DNA from: Stenotrophomonas maltophilia
GTDB lineage: Bacteria > Pseudomonadota > Gammaproteobacteria > Xanthomonadales > Xanthomonadaceae
Length of the DNA: 5,853 bases
Direction: 5' to 3'
Assembly (NCBI GenBank): GCA_002386405.1
Contig: DGIP01000158.1
Coordinates: forward strand, 1-5,853
Part shown: in pieces, positions 1-5,846 of the stretch
Layout: each line of letters opens with the position of its first letter
Numbering within the stretch: position 1 is the stretch's first letter
The notes under the pieces: generated by a model
Database searches by the model: none
What the model was told of the DNA's origin: nothing
The model's input: the letters and a program-made list of their open reading frames with translations, nothing else
Program-made: the position numbers and the translations under genes

Positions 1-4
1 CGGC

Positions 5-664
5 ATGAGCCGCCGCCACGCCGCGGCGGCCTCGCTGGCGCTGTTCGACGGGGCGGCGCTGGCGACCGTGGCGCCTCGCTATGTGGCGGGCGTGGACGAA
101 GCGGGCCGAGGCCCGCTGGCCGGTCCGGTGGCGGTGGCTGCGGTGGTGTTCTGCCCGGACCGCCCGCGCCTGAACGGGCTGGACGATTCCAAGCAGCTCA
201 CGGCGCTCCGCCGCGACCAGCTGTTCGACAGGATCCAGCAGCGGGCGCTGGCCTTCCACGTGGTGATGGTGGACGTGGCGGAGATCGATTCGCTCAACAT
301 CTACCAGGCCACGATGCTGGGCATGCGCCGGGCGGTCGAAGCAGTCGCGCACGTGGCGCAGTTCGCGCGCATCGACGGCAACGTGGTGCCCAAGGGCCTG
401 CCCTGCCCCGCGCAGGCGCTGGTCGGCGGCGACGCGCTCGACCGCGCGATCATGGCCGCCTCGATCCTGGCCAAGGTCAGCCGCGACCGCTACATGCTCC
501 AGCTGCACGAGCAGCACCCCCAATACGGCTTCGACCAGCACAAGGGTTACGGCACCCCGGCCCACCTGGCCGCCCTGCGCACCCACGGCCCCTGCCCGCA
601 CCACCGCCGCAGCTTCGCGCCCGTGCGTGAGTGTCTGGACAGCGCGCTGGTTGCTGCTGGGTAG
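5..664 (+). CDS. rnhB: Ribonuclease HII
   Basis: The 219-residue protein is a type 2 RNase H. This cytoplasmic, metal-dependent endonuclease cuts the RNA strand of RNA/DNA hybrids and nicks 5' of single ribonucleotides left in DNA, starting their repair. Visible signatures are the [14 protein letters not shown] motif with D31 and E32, IDGN with D124, and GGD with D143 followed by AASILAKV. Together these give the expected DEDD acidic quartet. [12 protein letters not shown] and HHRRSFAPV near the C terminus are also typical. E. coli RnhB has 198 residues; the extra length is mainly a roughly 25-residue alanine-rich N-terminal extension. The ATG at 5 is the only start that can be judged because the window begins four bases upstream; the ATGA there would allow overlap with an upstream stop. 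dnaE follows on the same strand, but after an unusually long spacer. No defect is seen. Identity is near certain; the exact start is less so. Confidence 0.96.
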   Translation: MSRRHAAAASLALFDGAALATVAPRYVAGVDEAGRGPLAGPVAVAAVVFCPDRPRLNGLDDSKQLTALRRDQLFDRIQQRALAFHVVMVDVAEIDSLNIYQATMLGMRRAVEAVAHVAQFARIDGNVVPKGLPCPAQALVGGDALDRAIMAASILAKVSRDRYMLQLHEQHPQYGFDQHKGYGTPAHLAALRTHGPCPHHRRSFAPVRECLDSALVAAG

Positions 665-703
665 AGCAACAGCAGCAGCAACAGCCAAAGCCGAAGCCAA
701 AGC
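665..703. repeat. Low-complexity tract of AGC and GCCAAAGC units
   Basis: Immediately after the rnhB stop, AGCAACAGC occurs at 665-673 and again at 677-685. AGCCAAAGC then occurs at 683-691 and 695-703. The reverse complement GCTTTGGC recurs on the far side of the stem-loop pair, at 1058-1065 and 1070-1077. The tract is not in frame with rnhB and codes for nothing evident. Its placement suggests it belongs to the repeat block and is not rnhB trailer sequence; that is inference. Confidence 0.6.
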
Positions 704-727
704 GGCACGTCGGCGTTCGTCTGGCTT

Positions 728-831
728 GGGCGGCGCCGGTGGGTTTGCGGGGGACGCCGTAAACCCATCCTTGGGGGCTTGGTCGCCGCATCCATGCGGC
801 TCACACCCCCGCAAACCCACCGTCGCCGCCC
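728..831 (+). repeat. Stem-loop repeat element A
   Basis: The outer arms 728-753 and 806-831 pair over 26 bp with one mismatch (C736 against T823). The inner 17 bp, 737-753 with 806-822, are perfect. The enclosed 52 bases begin with a 26-base core at 754-779, starting ACGCCGTAAACCC and ending TGGGGGCT. Within it CCCA and TGGG can pair as a small hairpin. A second hairpin follows at 785-800. Folded, this is a long stem opening into two short hairpins. The same architecture and core occur in reverse orientation in element B. The arms are G-rich on the 5' side. There is no coding potential, no clear target-site duplication and no U-tract. Function is unknown; a REP- or MITE-like intergenic element or an mRNA 3'-end structure for rnhB are possibilities. 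Confidence 0.85.
785..800 (+). repeat. Inner hairpin of element A
   Basis: GCCGCAT at 785-791 pairs perfectly with ATGCGGC at 794-800 across a two-base CC apex. The middle reads ATCCAT, the same hexamer as in the inner hairpin of element B, while the paired arms differ. Confidence 0.8.
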
Positions 832-911
832 TTTGACAGTTGGCTGGTGCCCAACGGAGATCAAAAGCCCGGCCTTTGCTTCTGCTCTCCCGTGCGAGCC
901 GACCTTCCGTT

Positions 912-940
912 GGGGGCGGCGGCGGGGGCAGGGGTACGGG
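912..940 (+). other. Canonical G-quadruplex motif, + strand
   Basis: Four G runs, 912-916, 924-928, 931-934 and 938-940, are separated by loops of 7, 2 and 3 bases, fitting the G3+ N1-7 rule. The motif lies almost wholly within the left arm of element B. Whether it folds in the cell cannot be told from sequence, because the same bases can instead form the 30-bp hairpin stem. Confidence 0.6.
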
Positions 941-947
941 ACCTTTC

Positions 948-969
948 CTTGCAACATGGATGTTGCAAG
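948..969 (-). repeat. Inner hairpin of element B
   Basis: Ten bases at 948-957 pair perfectly with 960-969 across a two-base apex. Read on the minus strand, the arms begin CTTGCAAC and end GTTGCAAG, with ATCCAT in the middle, matching the apex of the inner hairpin of element A. Confidence 0.82.
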
Positions 970-999
970 AGAGCCCCCATGGATGGGTTTACGGCGTGT

Positions 1000-1027
1000 C
1001 CCGTACCCCTGCCCCCGCCGCCGCCCC
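1000..1027 (-). other. G-quadruplex motif, - strand
   Basis: On the minus strand, G runs of 4, 5, 4 and 3 are separated by loops of 7, 2 and 3 bases. This is the inverted twin of the + strand motif at 912-940, so element B carries one G4-capable arm on each strand, facing each other. Confidence 0.55.
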
Positions 1028-1050
1028 AGCCGATAGCCCCACCGCCCAAG

Positions 1051-1090
1051 CGCTCTGGCTTTGGCGTTTGCTTTGGCTCACGCTCTGGCT
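1051..1090. repeat. Low-complexity tract with GCTTTGGC units
   Basis: CGCTCTGGCT occurs at 1051-1060 and exactly again at 1081-1090. Between them GCTTTGGC appears at 1058-1065 and 1070-1077. These octamers are the reverse complement of the GCCAAAGC units left of element A, so the two tracts bracket the stem-loop pair as a loose outer inverted repeat. Confidence 0.6.
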
Positions 1091-1096
1091 TCAGCC

Positions 1097-1111
1097 AAGG
1101 CCTCCGGCCTT
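1097..1111. repeat. Small hairpin upstream of the dnaE promoter
   Basis: AAGGCC at 1097-1102 pairs with GGCCTT at 1106-1111 across a TCC loop. Only two T residues end the stem and A-rich sequence follows, so it is a poor intrinsic terminator candidate. Its role is unclear. Confidence 0.4.
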
Positions 1112-1132
1112 AACCCAACCCCCTGTCAAGCC

Positions 1133-1161
1133 TTGTTCGGGCTGCCCCGCGCGGCTACCCT
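1133..1161 (+). promoter_or_regulatory. Candidate sigma70-type promoter for dnaE
   Basis: TTGTTC at 1133-1138 and TACCCT at 1156-1161 are spaced by 17 bases, each matching three of six consensus positions. Transcription would begin near 1168 and leave a leader of about 18 bases before the dnaE ATG. No convincing ribosome binding site is visible in that leader. The location downstream of all the repeats would let dnaE be expressed independently of rnhB. Confidence 0.4.
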
Positions 1162-1185
1162 GACCGGGCATTACATTGGCCCGGC

Positions 1186-4100
1186 ATGTCCACTTCCCGT
1201 TTCGTACATCTGCACGTCCACACCGAGTTTTCGCTGGCGGATTCGACCATCCGTGTCCCGGCGAAACCGGATCAGGCTGACCCGAAAAAGGCCAAGCAGG
1301 CCAACCTGCTCAGCCGCGCCGTCGAACTGAACCTGCCCGCGTTGGCAGTGACCGACCTGAACAACCTGTTCGCGCTGGTCAAGTTCTACAAGGCCGCTGA
1401 AACGGTCGGCATCAAGCCGATTGCCGGTGCCGACATCATGATCGCCGAAGAGGGCATGACCCCCTGGCGCATGACCCTGCTCTGCCGCGACCGCGAAGGC
1501 TATCTCAGCCTGTCGCGCCTGCTTACCCGCGCCTGGATGGAAGGCCACCGCCCTGAAGGCGGCGTGGCCGTGCACCCCGACTGGCTGAAGGCCGGTTGCC
1601 ACAACCTGTTTGCCCTGGCCGGCCGCGACAGCCTGGCCGGGCGCTTGGCCGGCGAAGGCCGGCATGACCTGGCCGAGCAGCAGCTCGCCGACTGGCAGCG
1701 CGTGTTCGGCGATGGCCTGCACCTGGAACTGACCCGTACCGGTCGCGAAGGCGAAGAAGCGTTCAACCAGTTTGCCCTGGTGGCCGCCGGCCAGCGCGGC
1801 CTGCCCGTGGTGGCCAGCAACGACGTGCGCTTCCTGCGCCCGGACGATTTCAGCGCCCACGAAGCGCGCGTGTGCATTTCCTCCGGCCGCGTGCTGGACG
1901 ATCCCAAGCGCCCGCGCGATTACAGCGACCAGCAGTACCTCAAATCGCCCGAAGAGATGTGCGCGCTGTTCGCCGACATCCCCGATGCGATCGACAACAC
2001 GCTGGCGCTGGCCGAACGCTGCAACATCGAAATGCGGCTGGGCACCTATTTCCTGCCCAACTACCCGGTGCCGGAAAACGAAACGCTGGACAGCTGGATC
2101 TGCAGCGAATCGCGCAAGGGCCTGGAAGCGCGCCTGGAAAAGAATCCGCTGGCCGAAGGCAAGACCCGCGAGGATTACGTCGAGCGCCTGGAATTCGAGC
2201 TGGCCACCATCATCAAGATGGGCTTCCCCGGCTACTTCCTGATCGTGGCCGACTTCATCCAGTGGGGCAAGAACCAGGGCATTCCGATCGGCCCCGGCCG
2301 TGGTTCCGGTGCCGGTTCGCTGGTGGCCTGGGCGCTGCAGATCACCGACCTGGATCCCATTCCGTACAACCTGCTGTTCGAGCGGTTCCTCAACCCCGAA
2401 CGCGTGTCGATGCCCGACTTCGACATCGACTTCTGCATGGACCGCCGCGACGAAGTCATCGACTACGTCGCGCGCAAGTACGGCCGCGAACGCGTCAGCC
2501 AGATCATCACCTACGGCACCATGGCCGCCAAGGCCGTGGTGCGCGACTCCGGGCGCGTGCTTGGCTTCCCGTATGGCCTGGTCGATGGCGTGTCCAAGCT
2601 GATTCCCAACATCCTGGGCATTTCGCTCAAGGATGCGATGGGCGAAGGCAAGGACACGGAAATGGCATCGCCGGAGCTGATCCAGCGTTACCAGAACGAA
2701 GACGACGTGCGCGACCTGATCGACCTGGCACGCCAGCTCGAAGACCTTACCCGCAACGCCGGCAAGCATGCCGGTGGCGTGGTGATCGCGCCCGAACCGC
2801 TGGCCGAATTCTGCCCGCTGTTCGCCGAACACGATGAAGGCGGCCGTGGCCGCAACCCGGTCACCCAGTTCGACAAGAACGACGTCGAAGAAATCGGCCT
2901 GGTGAAATTCGACTTCCTCGGCCTGCGCACGCTGACGATCATCGACTGGGCGGTCAAGGCGATCAACAAGCGCCACGCCCGCGCCGGCATTCCGCCGGTC
3001 GACATCACCGCGCTGCCGCTCGACGATGCCCCCACCTACAAGGACATCTTCGCCAACGGCAACACCGGTGCGGTGTTCCAGTTCGAATCCTCGGGCATGC
3101 GCCGCCTGCTGAAGGACGCGCGCCCCGACCGCTTCGAAGACCTCATCGCGCTGGTGTCGCTGTACCGCCCCGGCCCGATGGACCTGATTCCCTCCTTCAA
3201 CGCGCGTAAGCACGGCCAGGAAGAAATCATCTACCCCGATCCGCGTACCGAAGCGATCCTGAAAGACACCTACGGCATCATGGTGTACCAGGAGCAGGTG
3301 ATGCAGATGGCGCAGATCGTCGGCGGTTACTCGCTCGGCGGCGCCGACCTGCTGCGCCGCGCGATGGGCAAGAAGGTGCCGGCCGAAATGGCCAAGCACC
3401 GCGAGATCTTCCGCGAGGGTGCGGCCAAGGGCGGCGTCGACGGCCCCAAGGCCGACGAAATCTTCGACTTGATGGAGAAGTTCGCCGGCTACGGCTTCAA
3501 CAAGTCGCACGCCGCCGCCTACGCACTGGTCAGCTACCAGACCGCCTGGCTCAAGCGCCATTACCCGGCCGAGTTCATGGCGGCCACGCTCTCCTCGGAC
3601 ATGGACAACACCGACAAGGTGGTGGGCTTCCTGGCCGAAGTACGCAACCTCGGCCTGACCGTGCTGCCGCCGCGCGTGAACGAATCGGCGTACATGTTCG
3701 AAGCCTCCAGCGCCGACACCATCCAGTACGGCCTGGGCGCCATCAAGGGCGTGGGCCAGGGTGCCTGCGAAGCGGTGGTCGATGAGCGGCTGGCCAAGGG
3801 CCGCTACGCCTCGCTGCTGGATTTCTGCATGCGCATCGAATCGGGCAAGCTCAACCGGCGCACGCTTGAAGCCATGATCAACTGCGGCGCGCTCGATGGC
3901 CTGGGCAAGAACCGCGCCTCGCTGATGCTGCAGCTGCCTGAAGTGCTCAAGGCCACCGACCAGATGTCGCGCGAGAAGGCCTCCGGCCAGAACTCGCTGT
4001 TCGGCGCGCCCGACCCGGTCAGCACCGCGCTGCAGCTGGACCTGCCCGAAGCCAAGGAATGGGGGCTGGGCCAACTGCTGGACGGCGAACGCGAAACGCT

Positions 4101-4767
4101 GGGGTTCTACCTCAGTGGCCATCCGTTCGACCCGCATGCCGACGACGTCAAGGAACTGGTCGGCACCGACCTGGGCATGCTGGAAAAACTCATTCCCCCC
4201 GCCCGCCCCAGCAAGGATGGCGAGAAGCGCGCCTGGCGCCAGGAAACCCCGGTGATCCTGGCCGGCCTGGTGGTCGGCGTGCGCCGCAAGGGCGAAAGCC
4301 AGGTGTTCATGCAGCTCGAGGACGGCAAGGGCCGGGTCGAGTGCAGCGCGTTCACCGACGGCCTGGCCGAGTTCGGCCACCTGATGACCAAGGACCGCAT
4401 CCTGGTGGTCAAGGGCGGCCTGCGCGAGGACGAGTTCAACGGCGGCTATGCCCTGCGCATCCGCCAGTGCTGGGACTTCGAGGAAATCTGCGCCAATTAC
4501 GCCACCCGCCTGTCGTTGCGCCTGGACCTGCGCCAGGGCGACCCGGTGTGGGCGCGGGTGAACGGCCTGCTCGACCGCCATCGTCCCGGCCGCACCCCCC
4601 TGCGCCTGGACCTGCTGCTGGGCACCGAGCAGGGCCCGGTGGCCGGCATGCTGGACGTGGCCGGCGAGACCGCCGTGCGCGTGGACAGCCAGCTGGTGGA
4701 CGCCCTGCGGGCCGACCCGGCAGTGCGTACACTGAAAGTCCGGTACAGCCCGCCATGGGCGAACTAG
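1186..4767 (+). CDS. dnaE: DNA polymerase III alpha subunit
   Basis: This 1193-residue protein is the catalytic subunit of the replicative DNA polymerase III holoenzyme (family C). It extends leading and lagging strands with the epsilon proofreader, the beta clamp and tau. An N-terminal PHP domain begins HLHVHTEFS at residue 8. The palm has GPGRGSGAGS at 369-378 and the catalytic aspartates D411 and D413 in PDFDIDF, plus D576 in KFDFLG, equivalent to E. coli D401, D403 and D555. FNKSHAAAY lies at 771-779, a helix-hairpin-helix segment GLGAIKGVG from about 849, a clamp-binding motif QNSLF at 935-939, and an OB fold at about 1020-1098. E. coli DnaE has 1160 residues, so this is full length with modest insertions, one in the PHP domain before TDLNN. 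The ATG at 1186 fits the family start (RFVHLHVH at residue 5). The PHP domain lacks several metal ligands, so proofreading by separate DnaQ is expected. The coding sequence is intact; accA follows after 79 bases. Confidence 0.98.
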   Translation: MSTSRFVHLHVHTEFSLADSTIRVPAKPDQADPKKAKQANLLSRAVELNLPALAVTDLNNLFALVKFYKAAETVGIKPIAGADIMIAEEGMTPWRMTLLCRDREGYLSLSRLLTRAWMEGHRPEGGVAVHPDWLKAGCHNLFALAGRDSLAGRLAGEGRHDLAEQQLADWQRVFGDGLHLELTRTGREGEEAFNQFALVAAGQRGLPVVASNDVRFLRPDDFSAHEARVCISSGRVLDDPKRPRDYSDQQYLKSPEEMCALFADIPDAIDNTLALAERCNIEMRLGTYFLPNYPVPENETLDSWICSESRKGLEARLEKNPLAEGKTREDYVERLEFELATIIKMGFPGYFLIVADFIQWGKNQGIPIGPGRGSGAGSLVAWALQITDLDPIPYNLLFERFLNPERVSMPDFDIDFCMDRRDEVIDYVARKYGRERVSQIITYGTMAAKAVVRDSGRVLGFPYGLVDGVSKLIPNILGISLKDAMGEGKDTEMASPELIQRYQNEDDVRDLIDLARQLEDLTRNAGKHAGGVVIAPEPLAEFCPLFAEHDEGGRGRNPVTQFDKNDVEEIGLVKFDFLGLRTLTIIDWAVKAINKRHARAGIPPVDITALPLDDAPTYKDIFANGNTGAVFQFESSGMRRLLKDARPDRFEDLIALVSLYRPGPMDLIPSFNARKHGQEEIIYPDPRTEAILKDTYGIMVYQEQVMQMAQIVGGYSLGGADLLRRAMGKKVPAEMAKHREIFREGAAKGGVDGPKADEIFDLMEKFAGYGFNKSHAAAYALVSYQTAWLKRHYPAEFMAATLSSDMDNTDKVVGFLAEVRNLGLTVLPPRVNESAYMFEASSADTIQYGLGAIKGVGQGACEAVVDERLAKGRYASLLDFCMRIESGKLNRRTLEAMINCGALDGLGKNRASLMLQLPEVLKATDQMSREKASGQNSLFGAPDPVSTALQLDLPEAKEWGLGQLLDGERETLGFYLSGHPFDPHADDVKELVGTDLGMLEKLIPPARPSKDGEKRAWRQETPVILAGLVVGVRRKGESQVFMQLEDGKGRVECSAFTDGLAEFGHLMTKDRILVVKGGLREDEFNGGYALRIRQCWDFEEICANYATRLSLRLDLRQGDPVWARVNGLLDRHRPGRTPLRLDLLLGTEQGPVAGMLDVAGETAVRVDSQLVDALRADPAVRTLKVRYSPPWAN

Positions 4768-4812
4768 GCACCGACCAGACGACGGCGTACGGGGCATTTA
4801 GACGCATTCGGC

Positions 4813-4818
4813 TACACT
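4813..4818 (+). promoter_or_regulatory. Possible -10 element upstream of accA
   Basis: TACACT at 4813-4818 matches four of six -10 positions and sits in GGCTACACTTT, 28 bases before the accA ATG. No good -35 hexamer lies 16-18 bases upstream: GGGGCA at 4791-4796 matches only three positions. The 79-base gap after dnaE has no terminator-like hairpin, so accA may be read both from dnaE transcripts and from its own weak promoter. No clear ribosome binding site precedes the start codon; only a GACGG at 4836-4840 is present. Confidence 0.3.
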
Positions 4819-4846
4819 TTCCCTCTTTTCTTCACGACGGCTTCCG

Positions 4847-5806
4847 ATGAATCCGAACTACCTCGACTTCGAGCAACCCATCGCTGATCTGGAGGCAAAG
4901 ATCCAGGAGCTGCGCAGCGCAAGCGCCGGCCCGGCGGTCAATGTCGAGGCCGAAGTGCGCACCCTGCAGGACAAGCTGCGGCTGCGTACCGCGCAGATCT
5001 TCCGCAACCTGACCTCGTGGCAGGTGCTGCAGCTGGCCCGCCATCCTTCGCGCCCGTACACCGCCGACTACATCCGCCTCTTCTGCGATGAATTCCAGGA
5101 GCTGGCCGGCGACCGCGCCTTCGCCGACGACAAGGCCATCATGGGTGGCCTGGCCCGCATCGGCGGCCGTTCGGTGATGCTGATCGGCCACCAGAAGGGC
5201 CGCGACACCAAGGAAAAGATCAAGCGCAACTTCGGCATGCCCAAGCCGGAGGGCTACCGCAAGGCGCTGCGCCTGATGAAGATGGCCGAACGCTTCGGCC
5301 TGCCGGTGCTGACCCTGATCGACACCGCCGGCGCCTGGCCGGGCATCGATGCCGAATCGCGCGGCCAGTCCGAAGCGATCGCGCGCAACCTGATGGAGAT
5401 GGCCGAACTGAAGGTGCCGGTGATCTGCACCGTGATCGGCGAAGGCGGCTCCGGCGGCGCGCTGGCACTGGGCGTGGGCGACCGCACCGTGATGCTGGAA
5501 TACAGCGTGTACTCGACCATCAGCCCGGAAGGCTGCGCCTCGATCCTGTGGAAGGATGCGGGCAAGGCCAAGGACGCCGCCGAACAGCTGGGCCTGACCG
5601 CGCCGCGCCTGAAGAGCCTGGGCCTGGTCGACAAGGTCGTGCGCGAGCCGACCGGTGGTGCGCACCGCAATCCGAACCAGATGGCCAAGCGCCTGAAGGC
5701 CGTGCTGCTCAACGAGCTGGACGCGCTGGAAAAGCTGTCCACCGAAGACCTGCTGCAGAAGCGTTACGAGCGCCTGCGTGGGTACGGCGCGTACGAAGTG
5801 GCCTGA
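4847..5806 (+). CDS. accA: Acetyl-CoA carboxylase carboxyltransferase subunit alpha
   Basis: The 319-residue protein is the alpha subunit of the carboxyltransferase half of acetyl-CoA carboxylase. With the zinc-binding beta subunit AccD it forms a cytoplasmic alpha2beta2 enzyme. It moves the carboxyl group from carboxybiotin on AccB to acetyl-CoA, making malonyl-CoA, the committed step of fatty-acid synthesis. The length equals E. coli AccA. Seen in order are the N-terminal helical segment beginning with [48 protein letters not shown], the crotonase-fold region with DTAGAWPG at 159-166, [15 protein letters not shown] with the active-site glycines at about 200-204, [11 protein letters not shown] and GGAHRNP. 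Where E. coli has DTPGAYPG, this protein has A161 and W164. The start at 4847 gives [11 protein letters not shown], aligned with MSLNFLDFEQP of E. coli. Adjacency to dnaE is conserved in gammaproteobacteria. accD is not in the window. Confidence 0.98.
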   Translation: MNPNYLDFEQPIADLEAKIQELRSASAGPAVNVEAEVRTLQDKLRLRTAQIFRNLTSWQVLQLARHPSRPYTADYIRLFCDEFQELAGDRAFADDKAIMGGLARIGGRSVMLIGHQKGRDTKEKIKRNFGMPKPEGYRKALRLMKMAERFGLPVLTLIDTAGAWPGIDAESRGQSEAIARNLMEMAELKVPVICTVIGEGGSGGALALGVGDRTVMLEYSVYSTISPEGCASILWKDAGKAKDAAEQLGLTAPRLKSLGLVDKVVREPTGGAHRNPNQMAKRLKAVLLNELDALEKLSTEDLLQKRYERLRGYGAYEVA

Positions 5807-5817
5807 TCGGCGCACCC

Positions 5818-5846
5818 GTGGGTCACCACCAACGGTCGTGACCTAC
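5818..5846 (-). repeat. GTAG-type short palindrome (SMAG/REP-like)
   Basis: GGTCAC at 5821-5826 pairs with GTGACC at 5838-5843. After one C-C mismatch, ACC (5828-5830) pairs with GGT (5834-5836) around an AAC loop. The stem can extend outward to 5818 and 5846 with one G-T wobble. Read on the minus strand, it opens with GTAG directly followed by GTCAC. This is the hallmark of SMAG repetitive extragenic palindromes known from Stenotrophomonas maltophilia. It begins 12 bases after the accA stop. Such elements can act as mRNA 3'-end stabilisers or transposase (RAYT) substrates. The window ends soon after, so a paired second copy cannot be excluded. Confidence 0.6.

Larger units (their letters stand above)
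913..1027 (-). repeat. Stem-loop repeat element B, inverted relative to A
   Basis: The outer arms 913-942 and 998-1027 are perfect inverted complements over 30 bp. Read on the minus strand, the enclosed 55 bases begin with the shared 26-base core (972-997 on the + strand), which differs from the A core by one base. A second hairpin at 948-969 follows. The order of parts is the same as in A: outer arm, core with its small CCCAT/ATGGG hairpin, inner hairpin with central ATCCAT, outer arm. Apart from being G-rich on the 5' side, the outer arms do not resemble those of A, and the inner hairpin is longer (22 versus 16 bases). Stem pairing is therefore kept while stem sequence is not. Function is unknown. 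A 30-bp perfect stem could be cut by a double-strand-specific RNase if transcribed, but this is speculation. Confidence 0.88.
665..1185. other. Gene-free rnhB-dnaE spacer filled with structured repeats
   Basis: No credible gene lies in these 521 bases. Short open frames here run through inverted repeats and low-complexity tracts, differ completely from one another and resemble no family I know. From left to right the spacer holds an AGC/GCCAAAGC-rich tract, stem-loop element A, an 81-base linker, stem-loop element B in the opposite orientation, a GCTTTGGC-rich tract, a small hairpin and a candidate dnaE promoter. The linker has a 9-bp inverted repeat (CCCAACGGA at 850-858, TCCGTTGGG at 906-914) whose right half runs into element B. 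It also contains TTGACA at 833-838, without a good -10 hexamer 17 bases further on. No T-rich tail typical of an intrinsic terminator follows either large stem. Confidence 0.85.

Noticed and set aside
1..8. Possible 3' end of lpxB overlapping the rnhB start through ATGA
   Set aside because: TGA at 6-8 would fit the conserved lpxB-rnhB order, but only five bases of the putative upstream gene are visible, too few to call it.
728..831. Element A as a rho-independent terminator for rnhB
   Set aside because: The stem is far longer than usual, encloses a 52-base structured interior and is followed only by TTTGAC, not a U-rich run. Processing or mRNA protection remains possible, but intrinsic termination is not supported.
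833..861. TTGACA at 833-838 as a promoter -35 box
   Set aside because: The hexamer is perfect, but 17 bases downstream the sequence is GGAGAT, a poor -10 match, and no better candidate is near; it is over 340 bases from the dnaE start.
728..1027. Elements A and B as a CRISPR array or an insertion sequence
   Set aside because: There are only two copies, in opposite orientation, with unequal arms and no spacer periodicity. No transposase frame and no clear target-site duplication are present.
547..1163. Several open frames of 60-140 codons on both strands in the rnhB-dnaE spacer
   Set aside because: They run through inverted repeats and low-complexity tracts, overlap one another in conflicting frames, and give proline-, arginine- and alanine-rich sequence without motifs.
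1171..4797. A 1208-codon open frame on the minus strand, covering all of dnaE
   Set aside because: It is an antisense shadow of dnaE: strong G/C preference at third codon positions removes stop codons from the opposing frame. The translation is His/Gln/Ala-rich, has no recognisable domain, and the sense strand encodes an unmistakable polymerase.
4832..5815. A 327-codon minus-strand open frame opposite accA
   Set aside because: The same base-composition effect applies. The translation has biased composition and no family resemblance, while accA on the sense strand is intact.
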